Source of the DNA: a bacterium UBP3_UBA3054
GTDB lineage: Bacteria; Auribacterota; UBA3054
DNA length: 28,326 nucleotides
NCBI GenBank assembly: GCA_002366995.1
Contig: DFCM01000110.1
Span: 1 to 28,326, forward strand
Direction: 5' to 3'
Shown in pieces: positions 16,301-23,094 of this stretch; positions within the stretch are counted from its first letter, which is position 1; each line of letters starts with the position of its first letter. The notes under the pieces were generated by a model, which saw nothing but the letters and a program-made list of their open reading frames with translations, was not told where the DNA came from and ran no database searches. Position numbers and translations under genes: made by a program.

Positions 16301-18393
16301 GGCAGGACGTCGAAGTTAACCTTGGCTTCACGGAAGAGATGGCCAGAAATTACGACATCACCATCGCCGCCAAGATGATGCTTCCCACTGATTTCGGCGG
16401 AACGCTGACCTTCGGCCAGGACGACTTCCACAAGCAGTTCGCCACGGAATTCAAACTCAAATCCGGCAAAGTCAGCCTTAATTATCCCAACGCCAAAGGC
16501 GTGCGGGATACTTTCACGGCCGACGCCGGCGAATGGTTCGAATACGGCTACGACATCTCCACCACCGAGAAGAACCTGAGGCGCCTTTTCTGGGACGGCG
16601 ATTTCTATAAGGAGAATCTGCCGATCACTGGCGCGGACGCTACCACGGCCATCGAGAAGATCAAGTTCTCCGTCAGTTCCGGCACGGCTCGCATCGGAGC
16701 GGTGGACGCCAAGCTTACTCCGCACACCGCTTCCCAGCCGATCGTGGCTTTCAACTATTATCCGATAACCTTGGCTGAGCCGACGGGCGTCATCTGCCTC
16801 ACCAACGAGCTTCCCGGCGCTACGGGCGAGTTTACGGTCTCCTTCAAAGACGGCTCGCATTTCAAGGCCGCGCCCGCGGCCGGCACCCTGAACAGATATC
16901 AGGAGATCCAGGTCACGGCCAAGGATCTCCCGACCAAAGCCGCCTACGTCACCGACGAGATGACCGTGACCTGCGGTGATTTCAGCAAGACCATCCGCGT
17001 GGGCAGCCCGGCGGGCAGCGCCGAAGCGGGCTACACTCTCTACATGGCGGTATTCTCCAAATTCCCCCAGGGCGATCCCAGGGAGTACGACTTCGCCGTC
17101 ACGGGCGGATCCGACGTCGCTGTTGAGGTCGAGAACATTTCCGATTGGACGATCGTCGACACGCTCCTAAGCGAGAACTTCGAAGGATACGCGGCCAACA
17201 CCGACCTCTGCGGCGAGGACGGCTGGAGCGTGGCCTACGGCGCCGTCGACGTCAACGGCACGGCGATAGTGAAAGAAGAGGACGGCAACAAATATCTGAA
17301 GATAAAAGATATCAACAGTCTCTTCGGCGTCCACAAAAAACTTACCAAAGTTCCCTCCGACGATTGGACCGCGAATTTGGACGGCAAGAAGGGCTTCTTC
17401 CGCGTGAGCTTCAAGGTGAGGCTGGGCGGAAATTCCGCCAAGAACCTCGGCCTCTGGACGCCGCAGTGCGTCGAGACGCAGTTCCGCTATGACGAAGGCG
17501 TCTACCGCTTCGCCAGCAACAAGTCCGACAGCACCCATGAGGAATTTGTCTCCCTGAGCGCCATGGAGCCGGATAAATGGGTCAGTTTCAGCGCCGTCTT
17601 CAGCGCCGAATCAGTCAACGACGAGGGAGGCGAACCCAGGCACATCCTGCGCAGCGTCACTATCGACGGCGGCCACGAATACGGCCAGTACCTCTGCGAC
17701 CAGGCCAACGCAACGACGATCTTCAACAACCTGCGCTTCTTCCAGTGGGGCGAAGGGTATCTGGATATCGACGACATTTGTGTTGAGACCGTTGCCGCCG
17801 AGGACAAGGACGGAAGCGAGACCTTCTCGGAAGATCTCACCGCGACGATAAACAAGGTCGAGCAGGCCTCCGGCGGCCTCTTCTGCGAGATCGGCCTCCC
17901 CGAAGGAATGGCCGACGCCTACGACATGATCGTCTACTACGCTCTGGGCGTCCCCAACGGCTTCCTCACCGGCGACGTTATCCTTAGCCAGGACGAGGAA
18001 CACCGTCAGCTGGAAGCCAGGATCTCCCCGGACGGCGAAGACAAGCTTAAGCTGACCTTCCCGGACTGCCCGGCCGCCGACGCCCTTGTCAGCGAAGAAG
18101 CGCCCGTAGGCAAGATCAACCCCATGGCTATCAAGTTCAACACCAAGACCGGCAGCAAGGAGCTCAAGACTGTCCTGTGGGGCATGCAGGTCGCTTCTAT
18201 GGAAGAGGCCATAACCGGGTCCGATGTCAAGGATACGGAAGCCATAGACAAGGTCAGGATAGATCTCTCCAACACCGGCGACACAGCCGTGGTCAAGGCG
18301 ATCATGGTCCAGCTGATTCCCGTCGTCCCCGAACCGACTACGGCGCTGCTCCTGCTGGCGCTCCTCGGCCTAGGCTTCCTTCGCAGGAAATAA
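13321..18393 (+). CDS. Giant secreted metzincin-type metalloprotease with duplicated modules and PEP-CTERM tail
   Basis: A 1690-residue protein. The start ATG 13321 follows GGAG by 6 bases and opens a clean signal peptide (MLKSHALAAALCAAVLTATS); an upstream ATG at 13288 falls in the promoter. After a pro-like region, the catalytic domain has the full zinc motif HEWGHNMGCNH (His328, Glu329, His332, His338) and a Met-turn CSIMTY (Met375), as in M12B/reprolysin-like metzincins. A concanavalin-like beta domain spans about 437-620. Two copies of a ~520-residue unit follow (about 622-1134 and 1146-1664), each with a beta domain opening LLxExFExY. The protein ends VPEPTTALLLLALLG plus Arg-Arg-Lys, an exosortase signal. 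It probably degrades or trims extracellular or host glycoproteins at the cell surface; the substrate is unknown. A strong terminator follows. Confidence 0.87.
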   Translation: MLKSHALAAALCAAVLTATSFAADFCLTLDPNDQASKLCSTIPGAPEPKVENAMYSLASLKIGDTVTFLTPQGELKGSVTYAVKDVNGIVCRAGNLDDFAGQWRIAAGPNVLYGVVEDLKADVLYEINGTKSQGVYSVKECSFSERCAELTCPQETPVWEESSNSIMGARVMDLTPEQAAWAANWDDDEEVELTIAVVFSPLAVEEAGSLEAANAKVASGMAYGNQAMQNSQIHAKLTCVGTYLSDYEETKDSSLDLSRFSSGIEGFEFVPALRNKLGADFMCYCPKYMTPGWAGLGYVHGSPTGSEGSAYHVVLLSYIGGTSYSWIHEWGHNMGCNHSHEQSGSSGPEDGGLFGHSLGCYFYATNLTQRCCSIMTYQGSWDGQYWGYRVPYFSEQFLNYGGSAVYYNSKTRNATTWQKIRKYASLYRTPPVLSEFNTGFEADEDYRLGDATWQQGLISLNATGQIKESSGNYYLHSQGGNGFQQPVNVKSDNGFGTYKVGVRVNPTFGGTYFDIRGAKDALCYVYVTSSGSLNLACSGTPGGTVSKATALQQISTGWQEWTFFIEESTKTFLGWAVNGEYHAATDCYVAGEDDVYVSSVWMKDVSSGGADFDDLHVDCGIGDLALSAEPMAIGSTMTTVKLSNLNENTTIKYKAKVVKGEDNFTISPVEGLFKDEAEIRVEAHDLPTAPQFLECVVEVDAGNAGKKRIRLGAPCGNETDGYGLYSADLSSFPKGSPGDYDSRWGNSGTLDYAFDHYVTEVLLDEDFESYPGNTNMGGIGGWSSGYGTIDRDGSIYVRERFGNRYCEVAYVNNLFGAHKKLEKQMKPHWWEGHTKGYFRVSFDAMLTGTSSKFFGLWDPQMVEGNFEYVSGSGYRFRSNASDSSHSEFVSQNYIPQATWTRVSMIIEAVPVLDSSERYRHILRQYKVDGKTENCRAFCDQDSNNDAFNTLRFFLWGSGTFCLDNLKVETLISETDYDVLDFADEDPMDLYFNSRQDVEVNLGFTEEMARNYDITIAAKMMLPTDFGGTLTFGQDDFHKQFATEFKLKSGKVSLNYPNAKGVRDTFTADAGEWFEYGYDISTTEKNLRRLFWDGDFYKENLPITGADATTAIEKIKFSVSSGTARIGAVDAKLTPHTASQPIVAFNYYPITLAEPTGVICLTNELPGATGEFTVSFKDGSHFKAAPAAGTLNRYQEIQVTAKDLPTKAAYVTDEMTVTCGDFSKTIRVGSPAGSAEAGYTLYMAVFSKFPQGDPREYDFAVTGGSDVAVEVENISDWTIVDTLLSENFEGYAANTDLCGEDGWSVAYGAVDVNGTAIVKEEDGNKYLKIKDINSLFGVHKKLTKVPSDDWTANLDGKKGFFRVSFKVRLGGNSAKNLGLWTPQCVETQFRYDEGVYRFASNKSDSTHEEFVSLSAMEPDKWVSFSAVFSAESVNDEGGEPRHILRSVTIDGGHEYGQYLCDQANATTIFNNLRFFQWGEGYLDIDDICVETVAAEDKDGSETFSEDLTATINKVEQASGGLFCEIGLPEGMADAYDMIVYYALGVPNGFLTGDVILSQDEEHRQLEARISPDGEDKLKLTFPDCPAADALVSEEAPVGKINPMAIKFNTKTGSKELKTVLWGMQVASMEEAITGSDVKDTEAIDKVRIDLSNTGDTAVVKAIMVQLIPVVPEPTTALLLLALLGLGFLRRK
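15187..18312 (+). repeat. Internal tandem duplication (~520 residues per unit) within the metzincin gene
   Basis: Unit 1 covers about 15187-16722 and unit 2 about 16759-18312. Landmarks recur at nearly constant offsets. LLDEDFESY (residue ~761) matches LLSENFEGY (~1281). NNLFGAHKKL matches NSLFGVHKKL. FFRVSF, FGLW/LGLW, RHILR, NTLRFF/NNLRFF and the closing ITGADAT/ITGSDVK pairs also recur. The copies have diverged widely, so the duplication looks old. Confidence 0.8.
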
Positions 18394-18415
18394 AGCCTCG
18401 CTTGGAACCAGATGA

Positions 18416-18447
18416 AATAAAGGCGCGCCAGCCGGCGCGCCTTTATT
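18416..18447 (+). terminator. Rho-independent terminator after the metzincin gene
   Basis: A perfect 14-bp stem, aataaaggcgcgcc / ggcgcgcctttatt, with a 4-base loop (agcc) and a short T-rich tail. It lies 22 bases after the stop and before the thrS promoter. Confidence 0.85.
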
Positions 18448-18482
18448 GTTATACGCCGGCTTGTCCTTACGCCCTTGGCTTA

Positions 18483-18511
18483 TTGACTTTAAGAGCCTCT
18501 TATCGTAAAAT
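18483..18511 (+). promoter_or_regulatory. Promoter of the thrS-infC-rpmI-rplT operon
   Basis: TTGACT (18483-18488) and TAAAAT (18506-18511) are separated by exactly 17 bases, each 5/6 to the sigma-70 consensus. It is the best promoter in the window. The predicted leader is about 50 bases, too short for a T-box. Confidence 0.75.
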
Positions 18512-18569
18512 ATCAATTCCTAATAAAAATATATAACTCTCTTTCGAGCAACTATAAAAAGGTCGTCAC

Positions 18570-20348
18570 ATGAACTTCGAAGATCCGAAATACCGTGAAA
18601 CTTTCTGGCACACCGCGAGCCACTGCCTGGCTCAGGCGGTCCTGCGCCTTTACCCTGACGTTAAGCTGGCCATCGGCCCGGCTATTGAAGAAGGTTTTTA
18701 CTATGATTTCGATACGCTGACGCCTTTCTCGCCGGAAGACCTCGCTAAGATCGAAGAGGAAATGAAAAAGATCTCCGAGGCCGATTATAAGTTGGAGCGC
18801 GAAGAATGGTCCAGGGAGAAAGCCCTGGAGTATTTCAAAGAAAAGGACCAGACTTACAAGGTCGAGATCATCGAGGATCTCGACGCCAAGGAAGTCTCCG
18901 TTTACAAGCAGGGCGAATTCTTAGACCTCTGCCGCGGCCCGCACCTTGAATCGACCGGCCCCGTGAAAGCCGTGAAGCTTCTCAGCGTGGCCGGCGCCTA
19001 CTGGCGCGGCGACGAACACCGCCCGATGCTGCAGCGCATCTACGGCGTGGCGTTCCCGACCCAGGAACAGCTCGACGAATACCTGAACTACCTCGAGGAA
19101 GCCAAGAGGCGCGACCACCGCGTCCTTCTGAAGGACATGGACCTCGGCAGCTTCCACGAAGAGCTCGGCCCCGGGCTCATGGTCTGGCATCCCCGCGGCG
19201 CCTGCATCAGGAACGAGATCGAGAACTTCTGGCGCAACGAGCATTTGAAGAACGGCTATGACCTGGTCTATTCCCCGCACGTCGGCAAATCGACGCTTTG
19301 GGAGACCAGCGGACACCTTTCCTTCTATCGCGAAAATATGTTCCCCTCCATGGATGTTCCTCTGGACAACGACCAGACTCAGGAATATTTCGTGAAGCCG
19401 ATGAACTGCCCCTTCCATATCCTGATCTACAAGAACAAGACCAGGTCCTACCGCAACCTGCCCATGCGCATGGCGGAACTCGGCACGGTCTACCGCTTCG
19501 AGAGGAGCGGCGTCTTGCACGGTCTTCTGAGAGTCAGAGGCTTCACGCAGGACGACGCGCACATCTTCTGCCGCGAAGACCAGATGGAAGAGGAACTCGA
19601 GAGGACTCTGAAATTCTGTCTGCAGATGCTGCACAACTTCGGCTTCACCGAATACCACGTCTATATCTCCACCCGCCCGGAAGGCAAGTGCGTGGGCGAG
19701 GAGAGCCGCTGGAACGCCGCGCAGACGGCCCTGGAAAAGATCGTCGCCAAGCTCGGTTTGAAATACGACATCGACAAAGGCGGCGGCGCTTTCTACGGCC
19801 CCAAGATCGACATCAAGATCAAAGACATGCTGCACCGCGAATGGCAGTGCTCGACCATCCAGTTCGACTTCAATCTGCCTGAGCGCTTCAATATGACCTA
19901 CGTCGGCGAAGACGGGCAGGAACATGTGCCTTACATGATCCACAGGGCTCTCTTGGGCGCCATAGAGCGCTTCTTCGCGGTCTATCTTGAGAACTGCGGC
20001 GGCAACTTCCCCTTATGGCTCGCCCCCGAGCAGGTGAGGATCGTGCCCATAAAGGACGCGCATCTCGACTACGCCAAGGAAGTCTTGGCGGCCCTGCAGG
20101 AACGTGGGCTGAGAGCGACCGTGGACGAGACGCACCGTCCGATGGGCGCCAAGGTCCGCCAGGGCAAAATGGACAAGGTTCCCTATACGCTCGTCCTGGG
20201 CGACAAGGAAGCGAGCGAAAAAACTGTGTCCGTCAGAACGCGCCAGGGCAACCAGGCCAACGCTCTACCGCTTGAAACGCTTATCAATTCTCTCTGCAAA
20301 GAGCGCGACACGCACGCTCCCAGCGGCGAGTGGGATAAAACCGAATAA
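18570..20348 (+). CDS. thrS: Threonyl-tRNA synthetase lacking the TGS domain
   Basis: A 592-residue protein that charges tRNA-Thr. The N-terminal TGS (N1) domain found in most bacterial ThrRS (usually about 640 residues) is absent: the protein starts directly with the editing domain. Its HTASH (His14, His18) and CRGPH motifs are intact, so editing of Ser-tRNA-Thr should work. The catalytic core has MNCPFH (zinc Cys280), the motif-2 stretch FERSGVLHGLLRVRGFTQDD (zinc His331 just after) and IHRALLGAIERF (zinc His458, motif 3). Their spacing matches the E. coli enzyme almost exactly. The anticodon-binding domain is complete (APEQVRIVPI to the end). Upstream DNA holds only promoter and terminator, so the missing domain is real. 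The ATG follows AAAAGG. Confidence 0.96.
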   Translation: MNFEDPKYRETFWHTASHCLAQAVLRLYPDVKLAIGPAIEEGFYYDFDTLTPFSPEDLAKIEEEMKKISEADYKLEREEWSREKALEYFKEKDQTYKVEIIEDLDAKEVSVYKQGEFLDLCRGPHLESTGPVKAVKLLSVAGAYWRGDEHRPMLQRIYGVAFPTQEQLDEYLNYLEEAKRRDHRVLLKDMDLGSFHEELGPGLMVWHPRGACIRNEIENFWRNEHLKNGYDLVYSPHVGKSTLWETSGHLSFYRENMFPSMDVPLDNDQTQEYFVKPMNCPFHILIYKNKTRSYRNLPMRMAELGTVYRFERSGVLHGLLRVRGFTQDDAHIFCREDQMEEELERTLKFCLQMLHNFGFTEYHVYISTRPEGKCVGEESRWNAAQTALEKIVAKLGLKYDIDKGGGAFYGPKIDIKIKDMLHREWQCSTIQFDFNLPERFNMTYVGEDGQEHVPYMIHRALLGAIERFFAVYLENCGGNFPLWLAPEQVRIVPIKDAHLDYAKEVLAALQERGLRATVDETHRPMGAKVRQGKMDKVPYTLVLGDKEASEKTVSVRTRQGNQANALPLETLINSLCKERDTHAPSGEWDKTE

Positions 20349-20354
20349 CTAAAA

Positions 20355-20370
20355 AGAGGACAAAACTATT
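20355..20370 (+). promoter_or_regulatory. infC ribosome site and non-canonical ATT start codon
   Basis: AGAGGA (20355-20360) is followed after 7 bases by ATT at 20368. In E. coli the AUU start of infC lets IF3 repress its own translation by rejecting non-standard initiation codons. The same layout here implies the same autoregulation. Confidence 0.88.
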
Positions 20371-20901
20371 CGTAAGTACAACCAAACCGACACGACCAGG
20401 GTCAACGAGGATATCAAAGCCCCGGAAGTGCGCCTGATAGCCGACGACGGCAAACAGCTAGGCATCGTCACTCGTCAGCGCGCGCTCGAAGAGGCCGAAA
20501 AAAGGAATCTTGATCTGGTAGAAGTCGCGTCCGGCGCCCAGCCCCCGGTCTGCCGCATCATCGATTACAGCAAGTATCGCTATGAGCAGACCAGAAGGGA
20601 AAAGGACTCGCGCAAGCAGAGCCAGAAGACCCGGACCAAAGAGATCAAGTTCAGACCCGGCATCGACAGCGGTGACTTGGAAACGAAGAAGAAACACATA
20701 ATGGAATTTCTCGAGGACGGCTTCCACGTTAGAGTGGTCTGCTTCCACAAGGGCCGCGAGGCGGCCCACCAGGAAATGGGCCAGGAGCTGCTGGTCCGTC
20801 TGACGGAAGAACTGAAGGATTTTGGCGCGGTAGAGATACCCGTCAAGAAAATGGGCGCGAATTACACTATCGTTTTTGGGCCTGTGAAGGCCAAGAAATG
20901 A
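20368..20901 (+). CDS. infC: Translation initiation factor IF-3 (ATT start)
   Basis: With the ATT start the protein has 177 residues, close to the 180 of E. coli. It binds the 30S subunit, prevents premature 50S joining and proofreads the start codon. The N-terminal domain begins RKYNQTDTTRVNEDIKAPEV, with the conserved VN-E-I-A-EVRLI pattern, and includes DLVEVASGAQPPVCRIIDY. A Lys-rich linker (about 80-95) leads to the C-terminal domain with TKEIKFRPGI and GREAAHQEMG. Starting at the next conventional codon, GTG 20428, would remove 20 residues, including most of that conserved segment, and has no ribosome site. The gene is 19 bases after thrS. Confidence 0.95.
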   Translation: MRKYNQTDTTRVNEDIKAPEVRLIADDGKQLGIVTRQRALEEAEKRNLDLVEVASGAQPPVCRIIDYSKYRYEQTRREKDSRKQSQKTRTKEIKFRPGIDSGDLETKKKHIMEFLEDGFHVRVVCFHKGREAAHQEMGQELLVRLTEELKDFGAVEIPVKKMGANYTIVFGPVKAKK

Positions 20902-20904
20902 AAA

Positions 20905-20939
20905 GCGTCGTGCGGGGAAAACAGACTCCTCCGGGACGC
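20905..20939 (+). promoter_or_regulatory. Possible leader hairpin before rpmI
   Basis: In the infC-rpmI gap, GCGTC (20905-20909) can pair with GACGC (20935-20939), and CGGGG (20913-20917) with CCTCCG inside it. No T-run follows, so it is not a terminator. Its position fits the RNA control region where ribosomal protein L20 represses rpmI-rplT in other bacteria. The fold is weak by eye. Confidence 0.3.
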
Positions 20940-20979
20940 GCGCCTCTAAATTAACAAAACAAAAAAGACAGGAGCAATT

Positions 20980-21177
20980 ATGCCAAAAGTCAAAACCAAA
21001 AAGTCTGTGAGCAAGCGCTTTTCCGTCACCAAGAGCGGCAAAGTGAAACGCACAAACACCAAGTCCCGCCACCTGATGACGGGCAAGACCAGAAAGAACA
21101 AACGTTCTTTCCGTGACACGTCCATTTGCGGCACCACCGATGCCCGCAATGTCAAAGAAATGCTGCCGTACGGTTAA
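20980..21177 (+). CDS. rpmI: 50S ribosomal protein L35
   Basis: A 65-residue, strongly basic protein of normal L35 length. It starts MPKVKTKKSVSKRFSVTKSG and contains the conserved KVKR and the HLMTGKTRKNKR stretch, which matches the family's usual H-L-x-x-K-x-x-K-R-K-R region. It binds 23S rRNA in the large subunit. AGGAG lies 5 bases before the ATG. The position between infC and rplT is the standard order. Confidence 0.95.
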   Translation: MPKVKTKKSVSKRFSVTKSGKVKRTNTKSRHLMTGKTRKNKRSFRDTSICGTTDARNVKEMLPYG

Positions 21178-21219
21178 GGGCCACCTGCGGTAATAATCTA
21201 ATCATAGGAGAATCTACTT

Positions 21220-21570
21220 ATGCCAAGAGCCACTAATAGTCCCGCCAGCAGGGAACGCAAACGCAAAATGCAGAAACTCGCCAAGGGTTTCTTCGGACTG
21301 CGCCGCAACGGCAACCGCAACATGCAGGAAACCGTGGTCCGCGGTCTGGTCTACCAGTATCGCGATCGCCGCAACAAAAAACGCAGCTTCCGCGCCCTGT
21401 GGATCACTCGTATCCACATCGCCGCCAACGAAGCCGGCATTTCTTACAACGCTTTCATATCAGGCTTGGCCAAAGCCGGCGTGACGCTGAACCGCAAGGT
21501 CCTCGCCAACCTCGCCGCCACCGAGCCCAAAGCTTTCGCCGAACTGGTGAAAGTCGCCAAAGAAGCGTAA
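21220..21570 (+). CDS. rplT: 50S ribosomal protein L20
   Basis: A 116-residue protein of normal length. It begins MPRATNSPASRERKRKMQKL, then AKGFFGLRRNGNRNMQETV and the motif RRNKKRSFRALWITRI, and ends in the globular domain with SYNAFISGLAKAGVTLNRKV. L20 is essential for early 50S assembly and represses its own operon in several bacteria. AGGAGA lies 8 bases before the ATG. A terminator follows 20 bases after the stop. Confidence 0.96.
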   Translation: MPRATNSPASRERKRKMQKLAKGFFGLRRNGNRNMQETVVRGLVYQYRDRRNKKRSFRALWITRIHIAANEAGISYNAFISGLAKAGVTLNRKVLANLAATEPKAFAELVKVAKEA

Positions 21571-21590
21571 GGACGTTTTGTGCGTAAAAT

Positions 21591-21620
21591 AAAAAAGCCC
21601 TCCGCGAGGAGGGCTTTTTT
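21591..21620. terminator. Bidirectional Rho-independent terminator
   Basis: aaaaaagccctcc / ggagggctttttt form a perfect 13-bp stem with the loop gcga. A-run and T-run on either side serve both rplT (+) and the convergent membrane-protein gene (-), whose stop lies 21 bases away. Confidence 0.92.
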
Positions 21621-21640
21621 TATTGCTTGGAGCTTTGCTT

Positions 21641-22981
21641 TTACTGCACTTCTTCCTGCTCGCTCTCGCGGTTGATGGAAGAGTTGAGCTTGAAGCTGTC
21701 GGCGTAGTTTTCCTCCGCGGACGCTGCCAGGCGCTCCTCTTCGTCAGAGAGGACCTTGAAGGCGCAGTAGGCTGTGAAGAGAAGGACCATTCCGGCGTAG
21801 ATGAAGCAGAAGGCCATTGTCACTTCTTCCAGGGTGTTCTCGACTATGATCCTCGCGATGCCGCCCACAACTATGAAGAAGAGGGCGAAGACTCTGAGCA
21901 GGATGCGGCCTTCCTTGAAGCTTACCCAGATGTTGAAGAAGAGATAGACAAACCAGATAAGGAAGAAGAGATTGGAGTAGAAGGCTTCGGGCAGAAGATA
22001 GAGCGTGTCGCCGATTTTCGTGCTCGTCCCGATATTGCAGCAAAGGAATATAAGAGTCATAATGACCGGCATCAGGTAGGTGACCTTGGCCCTGGCTTTG
22101 GGACCGGTCTTCCAGAAGAACAGGAAAGCGTATGTGGTGACCGTCAGTTCAAGGACGTAGAAGAGCGAGGTGAAAATAGAATAGGGGACGTTTTTCCTGA
22201 AGACGGCCAGGCTCAGATGATTGTTGAACCAGTCGAATCCCCAGATATCCTCGAAAGCAAGGATGTAGAGGACCACGGACGTTTCCAAAAAAGCAATGAC
22301 GTAGGCGGTCTTGGAGAACTTCTCGTTGAATTCCCTGATCTGCGGAGAACAGGCGAGACCCCAGAAGACCAGGGCGTTCAGAGAGAGCTGAAGCGGCCTG
22401 AAGGGGAGGATGTTCCCGAAGATGAACTGAGACATGCCGAGCGTCGCCAAAGCCGCGGCGAAAGCCACGACGCTTTTCTTTAAGTAGGCTTCCAAACCAA
22501 AAACGGCCATGACAAAGAATATCCCGACATAGTAGAAGCTGCTGCCGAAATCGTCGTCAACCTCTCCTTTATAAAAGAGCATGAGGACCAGCGCGTAACT
22601 GAGGATGGCGTGCAGCTTGTAGTTTCTAAGCAGGCCTATCGTCATAGAGAGCAGAAGAATGCACCCGAGCTTCGTGCGGTCGAGCCAGGCGGAAGGAAGC
22701 AAATGCCAAAGCGCGAAGCCGACGAGCGCCGTGCCCATGGCGGCCAGAACTTCGGGAAAAGCTTTGAAGATCTTCTTTGTGGAAGGCGCCAGCGCCAGGC
22801 CGTGCAAAGCCACGCCGCAGGCTAAAAGGAACCACTTGGAGGAAAAAATGTTGTGCCAGTAGTTGACAAGGAGAATGAGCAGGCCGATTCCCATGGCGAT
22901 GCAGCCAAGGATCGCTATGAACTGCACGGTGTCTCTTTTGGCATCGATCTCTTTTACTTTGTTCTTTTCGATGTTATCCAT
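21641..22981 (-). CDS. Polytopic membrane protein, DUF2157-like, function unknown
   Basis: A 446-residue protein with about 12 hydrophobic segments from residue 20 to 415, starting with FIAILGCIAMGIGLLILLVN. Short polar loops separate the segments, and a soluble acidic tail (about the last 35 residues, ending ESEQEEVQ) follows. The pattern of evenly spaced helices without transporter motifs resembles the DUF2157/DUF4401 group of predicted membrane proteins, but I recognise no signature strongly. The start is well supported by GAGGAGG before the ATG. It has its own promoter region and is convergent with rplT. No catalytic or binding residues can be pointed to. Confidence 0.75.
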   Translation of the reverse strand: MDNIEKNKVKEIDAKRDTVQFIAILGCIAMGIGLLILLVNYWHNIFSSKWFLLACGVALHGLALAPSTKKIFKAFPEVLAAMGTALVGFALWHLLPSAWLDRTKLGCILLLSMTIGLLRNYKLHAILSYALVLMLFYKGEVDDDFGSSFYYVGIFFVMAVFGLEAYLKKSVVAFAAALATLGMSQFIFGNILPFRPLQLSLNALVFWGLACSPQIREFNEKFSKTAYVIAFLETSVVLYILAFEDIWGFDWFNNHLSLAVFRKNVPYSIFTSLFYVLELTVTTYAFLFFWKTGPKARAKVTYLMPVIMTLIFLCCNIGTSTKIGDTLYLLPEAFYSNLFFLIWFVYLFFNIWVSFKEGRILLRVFALFFIVVGGIARIIVENTLEEVTMAFCFIYAGMVLLFTAYCAFKVLSDEEERLAASAEENYADSFKLNSSINRESEQEEVQ

Positions 22982-23011
22982 AAAAACCTCCTCGATTTTG
23001 TTTGCGCTAAT

Positions 23012-23040
23012 ATCTTAACATAAAAGTGGAAAAATTGAAA
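23012..23040 (-). promoter_or_regulatory. Putative promoter of the polytopic membrane protein
   Basis: On the minus strand, TTTCAA (23040-23035) and an extended -10 TGTTAAGAT (23020-23012) are separated by 17 bases from the core hexamer. The leader would be about 23 bases. Matches to consensus are modest. Confidence 0.35.
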
Positions 23041-23055
23041 GGTAAACAATTTACC
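23041..23055. promoter_or_regulatory. Perfect 6-3-6 palindrome abutting a putative -35
   Basis: GGTAAAcaaTTTACC is a perfect inverted repeat directly upstream of the putative -35 of the membrane-protein gene. It also lies downstream of the symporter operon's last stop. It could be a regulator-binding site, or a weak terminator stem, since a T-rich tract follows on the minus strand. Confidence 0.35.
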
Positions 23056-23094
23056 ATGAAATAATATATATTTAACTAGCGTTTACAAAATGTT

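Noticed and set aside
15928..16860. A 310-codon minus-strand frame
   Set aside because: It is antisense to the duplicated region of the metzincin, whose reading frame is continuous and motif-bearing.
18422..18441. GGCGCGCC palindromes as a special recognition site
   Set aside because: They are simply the two arms of the terminator stem.
18518..18569. T-box or other riboswitch in the thrS leader
   Set aside because: The predicted leader is about 50 bases, AT-rich and without a stable stem or terminator; the same holds for the ~20-base pheS leader.
18921..19943. A 340-codon minus-strand frame
   Set aside because: It is antisense to the catalytic core of thrS and has no recognisable motif or ribosome site.
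20428..20430. GTG as the start of IF3
   Set aside because: It would cut off most of the conserved N-terminal IF3 segment, and no Shine-Dalgarno precedes it; ATT 20368 fits both tests.
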